From: Stenotrophomonas maltophilia
GTDB lineage: Bacteria; Pseudomonadota; Gammaproteobacteria; Xanthomonadales; Xanthomonadaceae
Assembly: GCF_006974125.1 (NCBI RefSeq)
Contig: NZ_CP037858.1
Span: 62,001-126,000, forward strand
DNA length: 64,000 nt
Direction: 5' to 3'
Shown: one piece after another, positions 52,886-60,099 of the stretch
Layout: each line of letters begins with the position of its first letter
How positions within the stretch are numbered: the stretch's first letter is position 1
Position numbers and translations under genes: made by a program
The notes under the pieces: model-generated
Databases searched by the model: none
Seen by the model: only the letters and a program-made list of their open reading frames with translations
Told to the model about the DNA's origin: nothing

Positions 52886-54304
52886 TTAGCGGTTCAGCTG
52901 TGCCAGCTGCTGCTGCAGCGACGTATTGCTCTGCTGCAGCTTGCCCATCAGGCTGTCCAGCGCGATGAACTGCTTCTTGTAGCGCTCTTCCACGTTCTTC
53001 ATGCGCGTGTCGAGGTCCTTGCGGCGCTTGTCGATGTTGTCCAGCGTGGTGTTGAGGCCCTTGGTGCGGGCGACGAAGGCGCCTTCCTTGCCGACCGTGG
53101 TGCTGACGTAGCCGTCGACCATGGTGTACAGCGTGCCGGCACCACCGGTGTCGCCGGTGATCGCCGAGCGGATCTTCTCGGGCTGGCTGGCCAGCGCGGC
53201 GGCAAACTTGGTGGCGTCCAGCACCAAGCTGCCGTCGGCGTTGGGATAGCCGCGCGTCTGCAGTCCCAGCGTCTTCGGGTCCAGGCCATCGGCGGACAGC
53301 TCCTTCAACACGCCCGACATCACCGAGCGCAACTGGCTGGAGGCACCACGCATCTGCGCGTCGCCGGTCAGCGTGGCGGCTTCCTTGGTCTTGGCGTCGT
53401 ACTTGGTCTCGGTGTTGATCGCCGCGATTGCTGCGTTGTAGGCGGTCACGAACTCCTGCATCACCTTGGTGGCTGCAGTGGTATCGGTGCTGATCACGAC
53501 GGTGCTCTTGCCCTTGACCTTGAGGTTCAGGGTCAGGCCCGGCACGGCATCGGCCACGGTGTTGCTGGCGCTGACCACCGTGACGCCATCGATGGTCAGC
53601 TCGGCATCGGCTGCCGCGGTGTTCTCCTGCAGGCTGCCCACCAGTGCGCTCAGCTTCGGGTCGCTGCCGCCGTAATCGAGCTTGATGGCATTGGCGGCAC
53701 CGGTCTTTTCCTGGGCGATCGACAGGTACTGGTTGTCGCCCGAGGCGATCAAGGTCGCCTGCACGCCTTCCTTGCGGCCTGCGGCGTCGATCTTGTTGCG
53801 CACGGTGGTCAGCGTATCGCCGGCTTCCACCTCGACCTTCATCGTCTTTGCCTTGTCGCCCACGCCAACGGTCAGCGTCAAGGTTCCGGCGCCGAAGGTG
53901 TCGGTCTTCCCCACCGAGGTATTGGCAATCAGCTTGTGTGCGGTGGCAAGGGATTTCACCTCCACCTGATGCGTGCCATTGGAGGCTGCTGCCTTGGTCG
54001 TGCCCAGGTCGTACAGCGCCACCGAGGCCGTCAGCACGTCGTCGGTGTTGGCGGGCTGCGCCTTGCCGGTGGCGGTCACCGTGCGGGTATCGAAGGCGGT
54101 GGTGGCCTTCAGTGCGGTCAGTGCGGTCTTCAGCTTGTCGAAGGCCGAAGTGACGGTGCCGATCGACGACAGCTGCATCTTGGCCTTGGACTGCTGCAGG
54201 TTCAGCGCGTTGTCGGCGGGCTTGCGGTCGGCTGCGACCAGCTGGTTGACGATGTCCGAGATGTTGAGCCCCGAGCCAATGCCACCGTATCCAAAGCTTG
54301 CCAT
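52886..54304 (-). CDS. fliD: FliD, flagellar filament cap protein
   Basis: This 472-residue protein has FliD N- and C-terminal domains: GYGGIGSGLNISDIVNQLVAADR at the start and SQPEKIRSAITGD, GAFVARTKGLNTTLDNIDKRRKDLDTRMKNVEERYKKQFIALDSLMGKLQQ near the end. The ATG at 54304 begins the conserved N-terminus; longer frames upstream are not FliD-like. A sigma54 promoter lies about 96 bases upstream. fliS has its own promoter downstream. Confidence 0.96.
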   Translation of the reverse strand: MASFGYGGIGSGLNISDIVNQLVAADRKPADNALNLQQSKAKMQLSSIGTVTSAFDKLKTALTALKATTAFDTRTVTATGKAQPANTDDVLTASVALYDLGTTKAAASNGTHQVEVKSLATAHKLIANTSVGKTDTFGAGTLTLTVGVGDKAKTMKVEVEAGDTLTTVRNKIDAAGRKEGVQATLIASGDNQYLSIAQEKTGAANAIKLDYGGSDPKLSALVGSLQENTAAADAELTIDGVTVVSASNTVADAVPGLTLNLKVKGKSTVVISTDTTAATKVMQEFVTAYNAAIAAINTETKYDAKTKEAATLTGDAQMRGASSQLRSVMSGVLKELSADGLDPKTLGLQTRGYPNADGSLVLDATKFAAALASQPEKIRSAITGDTGGAGTLYTMVDGYVSTTVGKEGAFVARTKGLNTTLDNIDKRRKDLDTRMKNVEERYKKQFIALDSLMGKLQQSNTSLQQQLAQLNR

Positions 54305-54399
54305 GTGATTCTCCTGGTATCCGGGCCTGGCCGCCGTGCGGTGGCCCGTCGTCAACGAAAATAGCGGCCTGCGCCGCTGGGTCTTGAGGACTTCGTTGA

Positions 54400-54415
54400 T
54401 GCATGCGCCGTGCCA
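54400..54415 (-). promoter_or_regulatory. Sigma54 promoter of fliD
   Basis: The minus strand reads TGGCACG-GCGC-ATGCA: a perfect -24 and four of five -12 bases, with GG and GC 10 bases apart. Confidence 0.8.
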
Positions 54416-54433
54416 GTTGTCTGGCGGCGGATC

Positions 54434-54449
54434 TGGCACGCGGATTGCA
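54434..54449 (+). promoter_or_regulatory. Consensus sigma54 promoter facing rightward
   Basis: The plus strand reads TGGCACG-CGGA-TTGCA, a full match to the -24/-12 consensus. No gene follows on the plus strand; transcription would run through the intergenic region and antisense to fliC. Confidence 0.7.
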
Positions 54450-54502
54450 GGAGGGTTGGGGCAGGGTGCGGGTGGAATCACCGCAGGCTGCCGGGAGTCT
54501 GC

Positions 54503-54531
54503 AAAAAACCCTCCCCCAAGGCAGGGGAGGG
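54503..54531 (-). terminator. Rho-independent terminator of the flagellin genes
   Basis: On the minus strand CCCTCCCC / GGGGGAGG form a stem followed by GTTTTTTG. It lies about 215 bases after the fliC copy 1 stop. Confidence 0.85.
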
Positions 54532-54694
54532 ATCAGGCTACTGACAATCGGGGGGAGACGAAGCCGCCCGGTACGTACAGTCAAAGGTACAGCGCTGAAA
54601 GAGAGGTCCGCAGGAGCGGGCGATGCCAAGCCGGTTCGGGAGCGATCCCGGGCCGGGCATGGCCCGCGCCTTCGTGCACCGTGGCTTCCGGGTT

Positions 54695-54728
54695 GCCGCT
54701 ACCGTCGGTTCGATCCGACGGTAGCGGC
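54695..54728. terminator. 14-bp perfect stem-loop after fliC copy 1
   Basis: gccgctaccgtcgg-ttcgat-ccgacggtagcggc, 17 bases after the fliC stop. There is no T-run on either side except a short cttctt on the plus strand. It may protect the flagellin mRNA 3' end or stop rightward transcription. Confidence 0.5.
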
Positions 54729-54744
54729 GCCTTCTTGCCGTGGA

Positions 54745-55923
54745 TCAGCGCAGCAGGCTGAGCACGCCCTGCGGCACCTGGTTGGCCTGGGCCAGCATGG
54801 CCGTACCGGCCTGCTGCAGGATCTGGGTGCGGGTCAGCTCTGCGGTTTCCTTGGCGAAGTCGGTGTCCTTGATGCGGCTGCGCGACGCCGACAGGTTTTC
54901 CGACGAGGTCTGCAGGTTGGCCACGACCGAGGTGAAGCGGTTCTGGATCGCGCCGAGGTCGGCGCGGGTGCTGTTGATCGCACCCAGGGCCTTGTCGACC
55001 ACTTCCATTGCCTGCTGTGCACCAAGCACCGTGCTCACGTCCAGCTTCTGCACGTTGGCGGCGGTGGCGGTGCCAGCGGTGTAAGCACCGGCTGCGGTCT
55101 TCGCGCTCCACACGCCGGTCGCGGCGGTCAGATCGCTGCGCTCAAGCGCGATGTCGGCAGCGACGACGGCCTTGCCTTCCTTCACCGAGGTCAGTTTCAT
55201 CGAGCCGTCGGCATTCGCCTCGGCATAGAGGCCGGCTTCGCCGATCTTTGCGTTGATCGCCGTGGCGACAGCCTTGGACGCGTCGGCAGTGGTGGCGCCG
55301 GCCTTGATCTCGACGGTGCCGATGTCCACGCCCATTACCTTGCCGGTAATGCGCGAGCCGTCGGTACTGGCGGCCAGTACGTCAGTTGCACCGCTTGCGA
55401 AGGTCGAGGTGCCGAGCGAACCCGCTTTCGCATCGATGGTCTTGTCGATGGCGATGGCCTGGCCGGCATTGGCGCCGACCTGGAACAGCTGGCTGGAGAA
55501 CGTGCCGTCCAGCAGCTTGGTGCCGTTGAAGTCCGACTGCTTGGCGACGCGGTCGATTTCCGAGACCAGCTGGGTCACTTCGGCCTGCAGCGCCTTGCGG
55601 TCGCTGGCCGAGTTGGTGGCGTTGGAGGCCTGCACCGACAGCTCGCGGACGCGCTGCAGGTTGTTGCCGATTTCGGTCAGCGAACCTTCGGCGACCTGGG
55701 CCAGCGAGATGCCGTCGTTGGCATTGCGGATGGCAACGTCGGTACCGCGGATCTGCGTGCCGAAGCGCTCGGAGATCGCCAGGCCGGCGGCGTCGTCCTT
55801 GGCGCTGTTGATGCGCGAACCGGAGGACAGGCGCTGGATGGTGGTGGCCAGCGAGCTGCCGCTGGTGCTCAGATTGCGCTGAGCATTCAACGACATCGTA
55901 TTGGTGTTGATGACTTGTGCCAT
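54745..55923 (-). CDS. fliC: Flagellin, tandem copy 1 (392 residues)
   Basis: This flagellin has conserved D0/D1 ends: MAQVINTNTMSLNAQRNLSTS at the start and LTRTQILQQAGTAMLAQANQVPQ then GVLSLLR at the end. The central part (about 165-290) is variable. The first 160 and last 90 residues are almost identical to copy 2, including at silent positions, while the centres differ. A short SD (GGA) precedes the ATG. I find no sigma28 site in the 86-base gap to copy 2, but a hairpin lies there at 55964-55990. It may be read through from the upstream copies or from an undetected promoter. Confidence 0.96.
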   Translation of the reverse strand: MAQVINTNTMSLNAQRNLSTSGSSLATTIQRLSSGSRINSAKDDAAGLAISERFGTQIRGTDVAIRNANDGISLAQVAEGSLTEIGNNLQRVRELSVQASNATNSASDRKALQAEVTQLVSEIDRVAKQSDFNGTKLLDGTFSSQLFQVGANAGQAIAIDKTIDAKAGSLGTSTFASGATDVLAASTDGSRITGKVMGVDIGTVEIKAGATTADASKAVATAINAKIGEAGLYAEANADGSMKLTSVKEGKAVVAADIALERSDLTAATGVWSAKTAAGAYTAGTATAANVQKLDVSTVLGAQQAMEVVDKALGAINSTRADLGAIQNRFTSVVANLQTSSENLSASRSRIKDTDFAKETAELTRTQILQQAGTAMLAQANQVPQGVLSLLR

Positions 55924-55963
55924 GGTGCTTTTCCTTTGGCGAAGGTGGAACGTATTTCAGGAT

Positions 55964-55990
55964 CCGGGCGCCGCGTCATGCAGCGCCCGG
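55964..55990. repeat. Hairpin between flagellin copies 1 and 2
   Basis: ccgggcgc / gcgcccgg with an 11-base loop. It has no T-run, so it is more likely an mRNA-processing or stability element than a full terminator. Confidence 0.5.
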
Positions 55991-56009
55991 AGGTCGATCA
56001 GCGAGCGGA

Positions 56010-57185
56010 TCAGCGCAGCAGGCTGAGCACGCCCTGCGGCACCTGGTTGGCCTGGGCCAGCATGGCCGTACCGGCCTGCTGCAGGATCTGGGTGCGGGTC
56101 AGCTCTGCGGTTTCCTTGGCGAAGTCGGTGTCCTTGATGCGGCTACGCGAAGCCGACAGGTTCTCCGACGAGGTCTGCAGGTTGGCCACGACCGAGGTGA
56201 AGCGGTTCTGGATCGCGCCGAGGTCGGCGCGGGTGCTGTTGATCGCACCCAGGGCCTTGTCGACCACTTCCATTGCCTGCTGTGCACCCTTCACGGTGGA
56301 CACGTCGATCTTGTCGGCGAACTGCTTGCCCGGGACCGGGGTTGCCGCGGCGAAGCCGGCCAGCGAGCTGCCGATGGCAGTGAAAGCGCCCGCGTTGTTC
56401 ACGCTGTCCTTGACCGAGGTCAGGGTCAGTGCGCCGGCGGCATCGGTTTCGGCCAGCACGCCGGTTTCGCCGATCTTGGCGTTGATGGCGGCAGCAACGG
56501 CCTTGCCGTTTGCAGCGGTGTTGGCGGCAGCGTCACCGACGCTCTTGACCGTCATGGCGCCGAAGTTGAAGACGGTGCCCTTGCTGTCGGTGATGGTGAA
56601 CGCACCCACTGCGGTGTCGGTGTCAGCGGTACCGGCGATTGCGGTTGCGGTACCGCTGGAGAACTGTGCACCACCCAGGGCGTTGGCCTTGGCATCGATG
56701 GTCTTGTCGATGGCGATGGCCTGGCCGGCATTGGCGCCGACCTGGAACAGCTGGCTGGAGAACGTGCCGTCCAGCAGCTTGGTGCCGTTGAAGTCCGACT
56801 GCTTGGCGACGCGGTCGATTTCCGAGACCAGCTGGGTCACTTCAGCCTGCAGCGCCTTGCGGTCGCTGGCCGAGTTGGTGGCGTTGGAGGCCTGCACCGA
56901 CAGTTCGCGGACGCGCTGCAGGTTGTTGCCGATTTCGGTCAGCGAACCTTCGGCGACCTGGGCCAGCGAGATGCCGTCGTTGGCGTTGCGGATGGCGACG
57001 TCGGTACCGCGGATCTGCGTGCCGAAGCGCTCGGAGATCGCCAGACCGGCGGCGTCGTCCTTGGCGCTGTTGATGCGCGAACCGGAGGACAGGCGCTGGA
57101 TGGTGGTGGCCAGCGAGCTGCCGCTGGTGCTCAGGTTACGCTGAGCATTCAACGACATCGTATTGGTGTTGATGACTTGTGCCAT
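56010..57185 (-). CDS. fliC: Flagellin, tandem copy 2 (391 residues)
   Basis: It has the same N- and C-terminal sequence as copy 1 (for example SGSRINSAKDDAAGLAISERF and the LTRTQILQQAG end) with a distinct centre (about 165-290). A 72-base gap separates it from copy 3. No sigma28 site is seen there. A sigma54-like box on the minus strand (GGGCACG-N4-GGGCG, near 57224-57239) lacks a good -12 half. Confidence 0.96.
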   Translation of the reverse strand: MAQVINTNTMSLNAQRNLSTSGSSLATTIQRLSSGSRINSAKDDAAGLAISERFGTQIRGTDVAIRNANDGISLAQVAEGSLTEIGNNLQRVRELSVQASNATNSASDRKALQAEVTQLVSEIDRVAKQSDFNGTKLLDGTFSSQLFQVGANAGQAIAIDKTIDAKANALGGAQFSSGTATAIAGTADTDTAVGAFTITDSKGTVFNFGAMTVKSVGDAAANTAANGKAVAAAINAKIGETGVLAETDAAGALTLTSVKDSVNNAGAFTAIGSSLAGFAAATPVPGKQFADKIDVSTVKGAQQAMEVVDKALGAINSTRADLGAIQNRFTSVVANLQTSSENLSASRSRIKDTDFAKETAELTRTQILQQAGTAMLAQANQVPQGVLSLLR

Positions 57186-57257
57186 GAGGAGAGGTCCTTG
57201 AGCGGTTGCACGTGAGTTGGGTTAGACGCCCCCGACGTGCCCCGGGAGCGGCTCATG

Positions 57258-58478
57258 TCAGCGCTGCAACAGGCTGAGCACGTTCTGCGGTACCTGGTTG
57301 GCCTGGGCCAGCATGGCCGTACCGGCCTGCTGCAGGATCTGGGTGCGGGTCAGTTCGGCGGTTTCCTTGGCGAAGTCGGTATCGCGGATGCGGCTGCGCG
57401 AGGCCGACAGGTTCTCCGAGGAGGTCTGCAGGTTGGCCACCACCGAGGTGAAGCGGTTCTGGATCGCGCCAAGGTCGGCGCGCACGCTGTTGACCGACTC
57501 GAGGGCCTTGTCGACGATCGACAGCGCCTTCTGCGCGCCCTCGGCCGTGGTGACGTTCAGGTCCTTGACGAAGTTGGCCGTGGCGCCGGTCAGCAGGCCG
57601 CCGTCGGTGCTGGTCTGGGTCAGGCCCAGGCCGGCGATGGTCGCGGCGGTGGCGCCGGCCGGCGGGGTTGCGGCACTGACGCCCAGGGTGAAGGTCTGGC
57701 CGTCCTTGACCGAGGCCAGGCTGATCACACCGGCATTGACCGAGGCCATGACGCCGGTTTCGCCCAGCTTGTTGTTGATCGCGGCGGAGGTGGCCGAGGT
57801 GATCGATTCACCCGCCTTCACGGTGAAGTCGTTGATGGTGACCGTGGTCGCAGTGCCGCCCGGCGGGGTCACCGAGATCTGCAGGCCGGAGTAGGTGGTG
57901 TCGGCGGTGGCCTTGTCGGCCGCGGCCAGGCTGGTGCCGGTGTAGCCGTTGGCGAAGGTCGCCGCGCCCAGCGAATCGGCCTTGGCGTTGACCACGCTGT
58001 TGATGGCGATGGCCTGGCCGGCGTTGGCGCCGACCTGGAACAGCTGGCTGGTGAAGGAGCCGTCCAGCAGCTTGGTGCCGTTGAAATCGGCCTGCTTGGC
58101 GACGCGGTCGACTTCCGAGACCAGCTGGGTCACTTCAGCCTGCAGGGCCTTGCGGTCGCTGGCCGAGTTGGTGGCGTTGGAGGACTGCACGGCCAGTTCA
58201 CGGATGCGCTGCAGGTTGTTGCCGACTTCGCTCAGCGAACCCTCGGCGACCTGGGCCAGCGAGATACCGTCGTTGGCGTTGCGGATGGCCACGTCCAGAC
58301 CGCGGATCTGGGTGGTGAAGCGCTCGCTGATGGCCAGGCCGGCCGCGTCGTCCTTCGCGCTGTTGATGCGCAGGCCGGACGAGAGGCGCTGGATGGTGGT
58401 AGCGAGCGAGCTGCCGCTGGTGCTCAGGTTGCGCTGAGCGTTGAGCGACATCGTATTGGTGTTGATTACCTGTGCCAT
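57258..58478 (-). CDS. fliC: Flagellin, tandem copy 3, promoter-proximal (406 residues)
   Basis: This is a more diverged flagellin: SGLRINSAKDDAAGLAISERFTTQIRG where copies 1 and 2 have SGS...FGTQIRGTD, and QRIRELAVQSSN where they have QRVRELSVQASN. The centre differs again and the C-terminus is NVLSLLQR. Its RIRELAVQ segment is closer to the TLR5-recognised consensus than that of the other copies. The ATG at 58478 gives the conserved flagellin start; a longer frame is rejected. A strong sigma28 promoter lies 95 bases upstream. Confidence 0.97.
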   Translation of the reverse strand: MAQVINTNTMSLNAQRNLSTSGSSLATTIQRLSSGLRINSAKDDAAGLAISERFTTQIRGLDVAIRNANDGISLAQVAEGSLSEVGNNLQRIRELAVQSSNATNSASDRKALQAEVTQLVSEVDRVAKQADFNGTKLLDGSFTSQLFQVGANAGQAIAINSVVNAKADSLGAATFANGYTGTSLAAADKATADTTYSGLQISVTPPGGTATTVTINDFTVKAGESITSATSAAINNKLGETGVMASVNAGVISLASVKDGQTFTLGVSAATPPAGATAATIAGLGLTQTSTDGGLLTGATANFVKDLNVTTAEGAQKALSIVDKALESVNSVRADLGAIQNRFTSVVANLQTSSENLSASRSRIRDTDFAKETAELTRTQILQQAGTAMLAQANQVPQNVLSLLQR

Positions 58479-58572
58479 GGGGTCGTCTCCTCTTATATGG
58501 AACCCGTTGGTGAATGAAACGAAGCGCCGCCTGTTTTTTTGTGTGGCTGTGTGCTTCGCTGTTGCCAAATGA

Positions 58573-58599
58573 ATAACGGCGCTTTGTCAACAACCTTTA
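58573..58599 (-). promoter_or_regulatory. Sigma28 promoter of the flagellin genes
   Basis: TAAAGGTT-N11-GCCGTTAT on the minus strand, with exact spacing. It is 95 bases upstream of the fliC copy 3 ATG. Confidence 0.82.
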
Positions 58600-58841
58600 G
58601 CCGTGAATTCCGTCGAAGCTGAAATTCGGTGCCGGAGGCAGTTTTCCCGGGGTTTTTCAGCCCTGGTCGGGCGTGAAGGCAACCCCGGAAGGGGCGGTTG
58701 GGCATGCCCAACCAGCGCTGATGAAGGTATCGGCGGGGCAGGGCCGGGCTTGATGGGAAATCACGGAAAATGCGCCGGCGCAGCTTTCCGGCAGCGGCGG
58801 ACCGCGCCGGGCGAGCGCGACGGAACGGGCACGCAGGAACG

Positions 58842-58873
58842 AAAAAGGCCGCGATGCAGGGCATCGCGGCCTT
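58842..58873 (-). terminator. Rho-independent terminator of flgL
   Basis: The perfect stem AAGGCCGCGATGC / GCATCGCGGCCTT is followed by TTTTT on the minus strand. It starts 24 bases after the flgL stop. Confidence 0.92.
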
Positions 58874-58896
58874 CAGAGGGTGACGCTTGGGAAGCG

Positions 58897-60099
58897 TCAG
58901 CGGATCTTGTTGAACAACGACATCGACTGCATCTGCGAGAAGATCGTCTGTGCCGCCTGCAGTGCGGTGCTCTGCAGCTGGTACTGGCTCAGCGCATCGG
59001 CGTAGTCCAGGTCGCGCATCTGGGACAACGTGGTCTTCAAGGTCACGCTGTTGGCTTCGCGCATGTCGGCGGCATTGTCCAGTGCTTTCAGCTGCGCACC
59101 GCCGGCCGCACGCGAATCGATCATCCGCTCCGACGCACGGGCCACATCGCGCAGGGCGCTCTGCAGTTCGTTCTGCTGCGCGCTCATCTTCGCGGTGGTA
59201 CCGGTGTCGGCATCAAGCGCGGCAATCAGCTTGTCCATGGTGTCGAAGATGTCGCGGCTGGTTGCCGGCTTCACATTGAAGCTGTCACCGGCAGCAGGTG
59301 CGCCGGTGATCTGCAGGCGTACACCGTTGACTTCCACGTTGTCACCGGCCTTGAACGTGCCGGTGCCGGTCACGTTGCCAGCGCCGTCCAGTACCTGGTA
59401 CTGGTCGGCGGCGGTGAGGCGGATGCTGAAGGACTGGCCGTTCCAGCTGTCGCTGCCATCGCGGGTGATGTTGGTCAGCACGCCGCTGCCGGTATTGCCG
59501 GCCGCGGCACCGCCATCGACGAAGCCGTCGCCGGTAGGAATGCGCATGAAGATTTCACTGCCGGGCAGGGCATCCCGCACATAGGTGTCGGGGCCGACTT
59601 CAATCTGGCGCTGGGTCTGGTCGCCACGGTAGACCACCTTGCCATTGATCTTGGCGAACGGCGGATCGCCATCGTTGGTGCCGCCGAACACGTAGCGGCC
59701 GGTGCCGTCGTCGGCGTTGGCCAGCGACAACAGGCCCTCGCGGATCTGGTTCAATTCGGTGATCAGCGTTTTCTTGTCGGCGGCGCCCAGTGCCGGATTG
59801 CTGGCCTGGATGGTCAGGTCGTTGACACGCGCCATCAGGTCGTTGACCTGGGCCAGGGTGTTCTCCTGCACCCCCAGCCGGTTCTGCACGTTGCCGGCAT
59901 TGAGTTTCATCCGGTCCAGTGCGGCCAGACTGCGGTCAAGCCCAACCGCCGCACCAGCGGCGACCGGATCGTCCTTGGCGCTGACGATCTTGCTGCCGGT
60001 GGCGATCTGCTGTTCCAGGTGGCTGAGCTTGGCCTGCTTGGCCATCATCAGCGACACGGACTGGTTGAACATCATGCTGGTGGAGATACGGCTGCTCAT
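58897..60099 (-). CDS. flgL: FlgL, hook-filament junction protein 3
   Basis: This 400-residue flagellin-like protein has N-terminal MSSRISTSMMFNQSVSLMMAKQAKLSHLEQQIATGSKI and the C-terminal helical end (LSQYQLQSTALQAAQTIFSQMQSMSLFNKIR). It links FlgK to the filament. It overlaps flgK by ATGA and ends the flg run before a strong terminator. Confidence 0.95.
   Translation of the reverse strand: MSSRISTSMMFNQSVSLMMAKQAKLSHLEQQIATGSKIVSAKDDPVAAGAAVGLDRSLAALDRMKLNAGNVQNRLGVQENTLAQVNDLMARVNDLTIQASNPALGAADKKTLITELNQIREGLLSLANADDGTGRYVFGGTNDGDPPFAKINGKVVYRGDQTQRQIEVGPDTYVRDALPGSEIFMRIPTGDGFVDGGAAAGNTGSGVLTNITRDGSDSWNGQSFSIRLTAADQYQVLDGAGNVTGTGTFKAGDNVEVNGVRLQITGAPAAGDSFNVKPATSRDIFDTMDKLIAALDADTGTTAKMSAQQNELQSALRDVARASERMIDSRAAGGAQLKALDNAADMREANSVTLKTTLSQMRDLDYADALSQYQLQSTALQAAQTIFSQMQSMSLFNKIR

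Larger units (their letters stand above)
54305..54744. other. 440-base intergenic region between fliC copy 1 and fliD
   Basis: No protein gene is seen. It holds a minus-strand sigma54 promoter for fliD (54400-54415), a plus-strand consensus sigma54 promoter (54434-54449), the fliC terminator (54503-54531) and a strong stem-loop (54695-54728). A small RNA reading rightward from about 54460 is possible. Confidence 0.7.
58479..58896. other. 418-base intergenic region between flgL and fliC copy 3
   Basis: No gene is seen. It holds the fliC sigma28 promoter (58573-58599), a small gttgggcatgcccaac hairpin (58698-58713), a weak sigma28-like match (58727-58753) and the flgL terminator (58842-58873). 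Confidence 0.8.

Noticed and set aside
52341..54629. FliS fused to a 620-residue Arg/Gly-rich N-terminus
   Set aside because: The extension is fliD in a wrong frame; FliS starts at 52757 with family-typical length.
57224..57239. Sigma54 promoter for flagellin copy 2
   Set aside because: GGGCACG and the GG-N10-GC spacing fit, but the -12 half (GGGCG) lacks TTGC; it may be chance in GC-rich DNA.
58727..58753. Second sigma28-like match upstream of fliC (TCAAGCCC-N11-GCCGATAC)
   Set aside because: The -35 is poor and the site is 250 bases from the ATG, behind a better promoter; kept only as a note.
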